Source of the DNA: Pycnococcus provasolii
Lineage: Eukaryota > Chlorophyta > Pseudoscourfieldiophyceae > Pseudoscourfieldiales
Direction of reading: 5' to 3'
NCBI GenBank assembly: GCA_049487715.1
Contig: CP150562.1
Coordinates: forward strand, 434,001 to 498,000
DNA: 64,000 bases
The notes below the pieces were generated by a model, which was not told the origin of the DNA, did not search any database, and was given only the letters and a program-made list of their open reading frames with translations. Positions within the stretch are counted from its first letter, which is position 1, and each line of letters opens with the position of its first letter. The position numbers and the translations under genes were made by a program. Shown here in pieces: positions 58,124 to 64,000 of the stretch.

Positions 58124-58792
58124 TTAAATCCTGAATGGCCTCCAGCAACCCATAGTCAGGGCGGGCGGGTGGGAAAGGTTGCGCGCACGCAACCAGAGAT
58201 GGTGGTCCGAGGGGACCACCTTAAACCCTAGCAGCCGAGCCACCCCGCGGCTCGGCACCCAGGGGGCCTGGGGGCCCTCACCGTTTACCCCGACTAAACC
58301 TTTCGGTAGAATCGTACATAAACCCGAGGACCCAAACAATTCTGCCATCTTAGACTCCACCTCGGCACCGTGCGGCGCACCGTTCCCTGAGACAGGAAGA
58401 AGATGTCCAGGGTCGGCTTGAACAGTAGGGTCGATGTAGTGCTGTATGAGAGCGGTGGAGCCTGGAGCCCATCCGCCAATGTATTCGATGCGAGACATGT
58501 TAACGCCGAGAGCATTGCAAGCTGACGCCATGCCCGAGCGTAGACTGCCTGGCAAATACTTAACACCAGCTGGCGGCAGGATGCCAACGATGTTCAGCAT
58601 GTCGTCCAGCCATGCGGTCATCGCGGAGGATGACGTGTCAGCCGGGTCCAGCTCGAACACCGGCTGTTGTCCTACAGGCGCAACAGCTCTGCCTTGGGCC
58701 TCAGCCACAGCTTGATCACGTTGAGCTTCCGCAATCTGCAACTGCAAACGCAAGGCCACAATCTCAGGTGGCTCTTGTGCAACAGCTGCCAT
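58124..58792 (-). pseudogene. Tyrosine recombinase C-terminal fragment
   Basis: The segment GVKYLPGSLRSGMASACNAL followed by GVNMSRIEYIGGWAPGS and ALIQHYIDPT fits box II (Arg in LRSG), the GGW turn and the nucleophile Tyr of DIRS/phage-type recombinases. Upstream, the frame holds a short helical stretch (RLQLQIAEAQRDQAVAEAQG) with no core-binding domain and no box I, so the enzyme is incomplete. The last ~60 codons are simply read-through of the direct repeat. The only ATG that opens the frame is at 58792. Confidence 0.65.
58174..58318. repeat. Direct repeat, downstream copy
   Basis: Shared with 58934-59085: AAAGGTTGCGCG, GGTGGTCCGAGGG, CCTTAAACCCTAGCAGCCGA and GTTTACCCCGACTAAACC. The two copies differ by a few substitutions and small indels. 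Confidence 0.88.
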
Positions 58793-58933
58793 ATGCAAGT
58801 GCCCTCAAGCACTTAATCAAAATCTCCTCGGAGTAGTAACTAAATCAGAAATCTCCTCGGAGTAACAAGATAGGTAGTTCACTTGTGAACTCCTCACGTC
58901 AGTGATCCCACGCGTCTCGACACGTGTGGCTGC

Positions 58934-59085
58934 AAAGGTTGCGCGAACAGCGCAACCAGCAGCAGGAATGGTGGTCCGAGGGAGACCACCTTAAACCCTA
59001 GCAGCCGAGCCACCCCGCGGCTCGGCACCTCAGAGGGGGCCCTCTACCGTTTACCCCGACTAAACCTTTCGGTAGAATCGTACAA
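58934..59085. repeat. Direct repeat, upstream copy
   Basis: Second copy of the repeat described at 58174-58318; it includes an inverted pair around AAAGGTTGCGCG and CGCAACC at its left end. Confidence 0.88.
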
Positions 59086-59428
59086 AAATCTAACGAAACC
59101 CCGAACTGAACCCCGAACCCCGAACGAGTTCCCTCAATGTTGTGTCCTGTACTTGGAAGATGATACAGGACCCGGGGGACAGCCGGACCCGGGGGCGAGG
59201 GCGTAGTACAGTGCTTCATTGGCCTGTGGCGTTCCCTTAGGTCCTTCCCTTCCCTTCCCTTCCCTTCCCTTCCCTTCCCTTCCCTTCCCTTCCCTTCCTC
59301 CCCCTCTCCCCCCTCTCCCTTGGCCCCGTTCCCCTTCCCCCGAGTCCCCGGGCCGGCCTTGCACGCTTTTCAAACTCTCCCAAGACCCCGCTGGCTGGGT
59401 TCAAACCGCTTGGCCCATCATCCTGTCC
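59086..59428. other. Upstream region of the coiled-coil gene with (TTCCC)n
   Basis: A pure (TTCCC)n stretch occupies about 59244-59299. The open frame of the following gene runs back through it as Pro/Leu/Phe/Ser repeats, but starts from a TTG, so I treat this as non-coding. Confidence 0.6.
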
Positions 59429-61099
59429 ATGGAGGGCCTCGATGCTATCACCTTACCGGAAGACATGCCATCGCAAGTGTCCGCAGAGGCACTCGCGCGC
59501 GTGCTCGAACGACTAGGAGCGGGAGCAGGGGCGGGGCCGGCACCCGCAGGAGCCGCATACCCGGCTCAACCGCAACGCGAACACCACGCTTCGGCACAAC
59601 GCACGATGACACACCACAGCAACCAAAACCAACACGAAGCAGAGACAACGCCGATCACGTTCGCATACAACGAAAACTCCAACCACTTAAACGATAAGGC
59701 GTCGGCGTCGGCGGCGCAGCAAACGACAAGCAGAGCCGCTCTCAAGCAGCCTAAGCCTGCGTGGGGTTCAGGGCCAGGAACCACAACCACTGGAACGACG
59801 CCGGCAACAGCGGGAACAGCAGCAAGCACGGGACTTGTTCGGCAGAGATACCCGCTGAGAAGGGCGGTGGCTGCATCTGCAGCCGCAGCTGCAACCGCCT
59901 CCTCAAACGTCCACCAGAAGAACAACAATGCGCCATACGTGGACCTGCTTGAGTCGGCGCTCGCTGAGAAGGAGGAGGAGAACAAGCAGCTTCGCCTACG
60001 CGTGCACTGGTATGCGCAGGAAAAGACAAGTCAGGCGGGACAGGCACACACGGGCGTTGCAAACACGACGCCGCTTCGTCGACCTGCTTCGCCCGCGCCG
60101 TCCAACGCGTCCTCAAGCTCCGCCGCTTTTGCGGGACCGTCCGCGCAGCGCACGGACCGAAGGGCGGCAAAGCTGCTTCGTACAGTCGCGATGCTGCGCG
60201 AGGAGCTTGAGGAGGCGCGCGCACGGAACGCCGACGCACACGACGACACCGTGCGATTGCGAGAACTCTGCCGGGAGAAGGACAACGCCATCGCAGACGC
60301 GCGAGGTGAGGCGAACACCTTGCGCGAGCGCGTTCGTGCTCTTGAGAAGGCGAAGGCGGCGGCTGAGCATGCGGCCGCGAAGGAGCGACGGCTACGGGAG
60401 GAGGCGGAGGCGGAGCGTGATGCCGCCACCGAGCAGGCGAGGCACCTCCAGTCTGACGTTGACGCGCTCAAGGCGCAGCACGGCTCTGCGTTGGAGACGA
60501 AGCTCAAGGCGGACCAGCGCGCTGAGGCTGCGGCACAAAAGGCTGCTAAGCTGCATGCGAAGCTTGAGGTGGAAACGAAGGCACGCAATGCCGCATCAGA
60601 AGAAGTGGGAAAACTTGACGAACGCCTTTCTGCGCTGCGACGACGCAACAGACAGCTTGAGATGATGGCCATCCCCGCGGCGAACTCTGCGAGCGGTGGC
60701 GGCGCGGACGACGACGTGGGTGCGGAGGTGCAGCGCCTTCGAGGCGAGCTCGCGCTTCGGGAGGAGGAGTGCGCGCTGCTAGCGGCACTACTCAACGCGC
60801 AGCGCAATACCTCTGATGGCGCCGCGTCGATGCCACCAGGACATGCAAGACAGACTTCCACGGAATCGACCACCTCATCAGCATCGCCAGGGACAATGCC
60901 AATGCCGCGCACACGTCCTGCTCCAATGGCAGAGGCGCGAACTCCCACCGCCGGTTTACCCGAGCCGCCGAGTGCACGACTCGTTCACCCACCCCCATCC
61001 GCTGCTACGCTTCGTGCGTTTGAGAAGCTTGCTGAGCGCTTGCGCGACGACGACGAAGCGGCGTCCGCGTCTCCTGGATTTCAGCGCTTTTTAGCGTAA
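59429..61099 (+). CDS. Unknown coiled-coil protein
   Basis: About 556 residues from ATG 59429 (MEGLDAITLPEDMPS). The first third is Ala/Thr/Gly-rich with Asn/Gln. A long heptad region follows (~170-430): LLESALAEKEEENKQLRLRV, LRTVAMLREELEEARARNAD, RVRALEKAKAAAEHAAAKER and KLDERLSALRRRNRQLEMMA, interrupted by two Ser/Ala linkers. The tail ends PPSAATLRAFEKLAERLRDD and FQRFLA. Such proteins usually scaffold cytoskeletal, centrosomal or vesicle structures, but no specific family motif is present. Confidence 0.65.
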   Translation: MEGLDAITLPEDMPSQVSAEALARVLERLGAGAGAGPAPAGAAYPAQPQREHHASAQRTMTHHSNQNQHEAETTPITFAYNENSNHLNDKASASAAQQTTSRAALKQPKPAWGSGPGTTTTGTTPATAGTAASTGLVRQRYPLRRAVAASAAAAATASSNVHQKNNNAPYVDLLESALAEKEEENKQLRLRVHWYAQEKTSQAGQAHTGVANTTPLRRPASPAPSNASSSSAAFAGPSAQRTDRRAAKLLRTVAMLREELEEARARNADAHDDTVRLRELCREKDNAIADARGEANTLRERVRALEKAKAAAEHAAAKERRLREEAEAERDAATEQARHLQSDVDALKAQHGSALETKLKADQRAEAAAQKAAKLHAKLEVETKARNAASEEVGKLDERLSALRRRNRQLEMMAIPAANSASGGGADDDVGAEVQRLRGELALREEECALLAALLNAQRNTSDGAASMPPGHARQTSTESTTSSASPGTMPMPRTRPAPMAEARTPTAGLPEPPSARLVHPPPSAATLRAFEKLAERLRDDDEAASASPGFQRFLA

Positions 61100-61519
61100 T
61101 ACATACTCTAATTAACAACCAAAGAAGTACATACAACCTTAACAAGGCTATCCCAACAAGGAACCAACTACATACGTGCTCAAACAAACGAACAAATGCC
61201 AGTATATGTACTCACGCGCAGAGCTGTCACGCGCACATTGTGGGACACGTGACACCATGGTCGTGGGACCAAATCCCCGCGTGAGTGAGTCCCCAACGGA
61301 CCGACTCGCGGCCGGCCTTGCATCGCGGTGCTGAGGGTGGTCAGGGTGGTCAATGGATACACACCCCCCCGGGCCGGGGCCGGGGCACCTCCCAAAGTCC
61401 CAGCTCCAACCCGTCCTCGTGCCCGCCGTGACACTCCGATAGCGTGCTCGTGGCCACAAGTTGCCCGCGCCTCGCACACGCGCACACGCACACTCGCCCT
61501 GGCCAAACAAACATCCGCC
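61100..61519. other. intergenic, promoter region of the NTF2-like gene
   Basis: GC-rich in its right half (GGGCCGGGGCCGGGGCAC near 61370). No separate gene seen; the open frame extends back through it only from a non-ATG codon. Confidence 0.45.
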
Positions 61520-62399
61520 ATGTCCTGCCGCGTGCGCGCGTGTCATGCTATGTCAGCGCCGGTCAGGGCCTGCCAGCGCCATGTCAGCGCCTGCTCGTCG
61601 AGGTCAGCGCGCAACATGTCTCTCTCTCGCCTATCCACTGCGGCCTCTTCGCCGGACGCGCCGGTGGCTGCTGAGGAGGTGACGCAAGTCAAGGAGACGC
61701 CGTTTGTACTCAAAGGTGAATTAACAAACGAGGATGCAGCAGGCATGGTCGCTTCGAACGGGTTCCCCATCGCGCCAGACATGCTCATCTTGCAGGCAAA
61801 AAAGGTTCTTGCAGCTAACAACGGATGCGACGACCCTGATCTGCTCGCCGACGATTTCAAGTTCGTTGCGCCAGTTGTCGGTCCACTGTCAAAGAAAGAG
61901 TTCACGTAAGTCTACCTCTGCCCATCCGTGGCGGATCAACAACATGGCACTTACCTGGCACGCTTCACCAAACAGGAACGCTTTTGCGAGCTTCAAGATC
62001 GACGACGCCTTTCCTGATATCAACGCCAACTTTCATAACTTCTGGGTTGATCCGTTCGAACCTGGGCGCGTCTGGTACGTGACTCGAGCAACTGCGACCC
62101 ACACGGGGACGCTCGCGGGCGCGATTCCACCCACGGGCATACGTGTCGACTCGCCGCCACAGGCGAACTCCATGACATTTAACGTCGATGGACAATGCAC
62201 ACAGCTCACCGTCGGCTATGTGCTCGACAAGCAGCTGGGTAATACGGGAGGTCTTGGCGGTGTCTTCGGCATCTTATACGCCATCGGATACGGTTTGCCC
62301 TTCCCTGAAGCGCAGCCTTGGGAGAAGAGCTGGCAATACGCGCTTTTCCAGCAGACGAGCGGCTTCGCCACGGCTGTGCGCAAGACGCTTGGACTCTGA
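61520..62399 (+). CDS. NTF2-like domain protein, one intron
   Basis: Two exons: 61520-61905 and 61976-62399. The first codes for an Arg/Ser-rich leader (plastid or mitochondrial targeting likely) and DPDLLADDFKFVAPVVGPLS; the second for FASFKIDDAFPDINANFHNF and WYVTRATATHTGTLAG. The alternation of helices and sheet with a 'DD.KF.APV.GPL' entry is that of SnoaL/NTF2-like proteins, which hold small hydrophobic ligands. The last exon-one codon is split by the intron (phase 2) and resumes with the Thr codon intact, so the join is clean and the frame continues to 62399. It ends YALFQQTSGFATAVRKTLGL. Ligand unknown. Confidence 0.75.
61906..61975 (+). other. Spliceosomal intron, 70 nt
   Basis: GTAAGT donor at 61906 and CACCAAACAG acceptor ending 61975. 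Removing it joins the two frames in phase. Without removal the frame meets TAA one base inside the intron. Confidence 0.85.
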
Positions 62400-62484
62400 G
62401 CACACTTTTAGGATGCGTGAGCGAAAAAGTCTCTTGTACCTTTAAAAAACACAACAAATGAAGTTCGATTACAAAGATACTGCG

Positions 62485-63417
62485 TCACCTCGCCTTGATT
62501 GCCTTGCCACGCTTCTTGTACGCGTGCGCATTCGGACCACCGTCGAACTCGTACTCTGATGAGAAGTACTCGGTGGGCACAATCGCATAGCCGGTATTGC
62601 CTACGGGCAGCGCGAGGCTCTCATTCGCCGGCGCCTTGTACAACACGCTCGTCCAGAACGTGTCGTTGTTCGTACTGCCGTCGTCGTAGTGCCCTCGTCG
62701 GTTCCTCTTCAGTAGGTGGATGTGAAGTAGACCGTCGGACACGAACCAAGTGCTTCCGTCGACGTCCACCTCCTTAAGCAGCTCACCGCTGAGTTTGTCT
62801 GCTCCATCTAAGCTCACGTGAAGTCGCCTCGGCTCAATGCTGACGACGACGGCGCGCGTTGGTAGGTTCGTTGGCAGCTGGAAGTAGATTTCGACGAACG
62901 TCTGGTTTTGCTTCCACTTGTACGCAGTGGTGCTGACGCCAAGCGCTGGCGGTATCTCGACGCTCGCCCACCGCCGTTCTCGATCTGTGACTGCTCTCCT
63001 GGCGACCGCCTCGTCCTCGTCTCTATGAGCCACCGCGAGCCTCTCCTCCGCGGTGTACGACGGCTGCAGCGGAATGGGGTTGGCACGCCCGTACATGCTC
63101 TCCATCACCTCCTGCCGCGAGAATCCTGAAGTCGCATTTCCCGCACGCTCGAGTCTGTCCACCTCGTCGTCGCGTAGTACCGCCTGTTTTCCGTGTTTGC
63201 GCATCCATCGCGCAAACTTCGGCTCGGTGGCTTCGAGCGCGTCGGCGAAGTCGTTGCGTCTGCATATGTCCTTGTGGAAGGGCCAGTACGCCTTTTGGCA
63301 CTTCACGGAGCAGAAGTACGCGGAGTGGCAGCGCGAACACTTGCCTAATCCATCCGTCGCACCGCAGTTCGCGCACTCTTTCGCTTCGAGCGTCTCGGGC
63401 GTGTGCATAGCCGCCAT
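62485..63417 (-). CDS. MYND zinc finger - CS (p23/NudC-like) domain protein
   Basis: 310 residues. A MYND finger near the N-terminus has all ligands: CANCGATDGLGKCSRCHSAY, then CSVKCQKAYWPFHKDIC. It mediates binding to proline-rich partner peptides. A CS domain follows at ~155-265: AYKWKQNQTFVEIYFQLP, VVVSIEPRRLHVSLDG and WFVSDGLLHIHLLKRNRRG, the p23/NudC sandwich that assists HSP90 and other clients. A co-chaperone role with a partner recruited by MYND is inferred. C-terminus is Gly/Asn/Lys-rich. Complete. The head-to-head gap to the next feature has no gene. Confidence 0.88.
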   Translation of the reverse strand: MAAMHTPETLEAKECANCGATDGLGKCSRCHSAYFCSVKCQKAYWPFHKDICRRNDFADALEATEPKFARWMRKHGKQAVLRDDEVDRLERAGNATSGFSRQEVMESMYGRANPIPLQPSYTAEERLAVAHRDEDEAVARRAVTDRERRWASVEIPPALGVSTTAYKWKQNQTFVEIYFQLPTNLPTRAVVVSIEPRRLHVSLDGADKLSGELLKEVDVDGSTWFVSDGLLHIHLLKRNRRGHYDDGSTNNDTFWTSVLYKAPANESLALPVGNTGYAIVPTEYFSSEYEFDGGPNAHAYKKRGKAIKAR

Positions 63418-63661
63418 GGCTTCGGCGCGCGAAATTGAATGAAAAAATGAAAAGAAAAATTGAAGTGAATTGGAAGGTTCCTTGACCCTCCGGGAGGCTG
63501 GGACCCGCCCGAACGATTGATCGGGGGAACCACCCCTGAACGGAGGGGACCCGAGCGGGTGTCACGCGACTCTCTCGCCTCGTGCACTTGCAAGCTCAAC
63601 TTCTTATTTACACATACTGTACTTCAAAGTCATAAACCTTAGGTAGTATCAATCGGCGCGA

Positions 63662-64000
63662 CTACCCTGTGCACATCGCGAATATCCCTATGGCTACGAG
63701 CAAAGCCTTCGTGCCGTGCGAGTTAGAAGTGACGGGCGCATCAGCGGCGTTTAACTTCAACGGCCGCGTTGTTTCGTCCGCGGTTGGTGTCTGGCTCGGG
63801 GGCGCGAAGATGCCTGTGGTCGACGTTGTGGTGGCTGTTGGTGGCGGCGTTGTGGATGCGCTATCCTTGTTCGTATCGGCAGCGGATGTGGTGACGGCGG
63901 TGCTTGGAAGCGTAAACGATGTCGTGGTAGTCGCAGCCTCCGTGGTCGTTGTGGATGAGGCACTGCTCGGAATTTCGTGTGGCACCACGATAATGTGGTC
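63662..64000 (-). CDS. Partial: C-terminus of a Thr/Ser-rich cell-surface protein
   Basis: The frame is open to the window edge on its 5' side; no ATG lies inside. The visible ~112 residues are mucin-like (ASSTTTTEAATTTTSFTLPS, TTPPPTATTTSTTG) and end in KALLVAIGIFAMCTG, a short hydrophobic tail with the look of a GPI-attachment signal. Probably an O-glycosylated, membrane-anchored surface protein. Main domain lies outside the window. Confidence 0.55.
   Translation of the reverse strand, partial: DHIIVVPHEIPSSASSTTTTEAATTTTSFTLPSTAVTTSAADTNKDSASTTPPPTATTTSTTGIFAPPSQTPTADETTRPLKLNAADAPVTSNSHGTKALLVAIGIFAMCTG

Larger units (their letters stand above)
58063..59085 (-). mobile_element. Degraded tyrosine-recombinase retroelement with split direct repeats
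   Basis: Two direct repeats of ~145-152 bp (58174-58318 and 58934-59085) flank a minus-strand fragment that resembles the catalytic end of a tyrosine recombinase. A second direct repeat of 30 bp occurs at 58063-58092 and 58318-58347. Interlocking A/B repeats of this kind are the split direct repeats of PAT/kangaroo-type DIRS elements, known from Volvox. The pol region is absent, so the copy is internally deleted or non-autonomous. Confidence 0.7.

Overview
The window is nuclear DNA of a unicellular eukaryote, most likely a photosynthetic alga. A prasinophyte-like green alga is my best guess, but this is inference. The genes are long, mostly intron-less and about 100-600 bp apart on both strands. 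I found one convincing spliceosomal intron (61906-61975). Gene content points to an alga: a transit-peptide ThiC, a plant-type short dihydropyrimidine dehydrogenase, a DUF1995-DnaJ plastid protein and a plant-like ASCC2. Short TTAGGG-type tracts, microsatellites and two degraded tyrosine-recombinase retroelements lie between genes.

Layout. 0-5.4 kb: MATE transporter, EF-hand membrane protein, kelch membrane protein. 5.9-8.0 kb: decayed DIRS-like element. 8-14 kb: MPP6-like exosome cofactor, XPF/ERCC4 nuclease, ASCC2-like protein. 14-16.6 kb: gene-poor stretch with a foldback structure around a 29-bp minisatellite. 16.6-23 kb: a tandem two-unit CNG/EAG-type channel beside a pentameric ligand-gated channel homologue. 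23-31 kb: AspRS, two unknown membrane proteins, a SEC14-like protein and a frameshifted alpha/beta hydrolase. 31-36 kb: ThiC, an RCC1-repeat protein and an unknown membrane protein.

36.4-46.0 kb holds the complete reductive pyrimidine degradation pathway: dihydropyrimidinase, beta-ureidopropionase, dihydropyrimidine dehydrogenase and a class III (AGT2/PYD4-like) aminotransferase, interrupted only by an LPMO-like secreted protein. Together these would take uracil or thymine to beta-alanine or beta-aminoisobutyrate and then to the semialdehyde. This is an unusual physical cluster for a eukaryote.

46-64 kb: a small membrane protein, then a giant protein that appears to join an OpuAC-type (glycine-betaine-like) periplasmic binding domain, an MscS pore, a degenerate inositol-5-phosphatase-like region and a C2 domain. 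This is my best candidate for an undescribed system: an osmolyte-sensing mechanosensitive channel. Next come a VASt-domain protein whose frame is broken in two simple-sequence tracts, a 5S rRNA gene, DUF1995-DnaJ, a second recombinase element with split direct repeats, a coiled-coil protein, an NTF2-like protein with the intron, a MYND-CS protein, and the end of a Thr/Ser-rich surface protein that leaves the window.

A short element of about 100 bp recurs five times in one orientation (12.0, 36.3, 46.2, 52.2 and 56.6 kb), in four cases abutting the stop codon of a minus-strand gene. Many open frames begin at non-ATG codons; the starts given here are the first sensible ATG.
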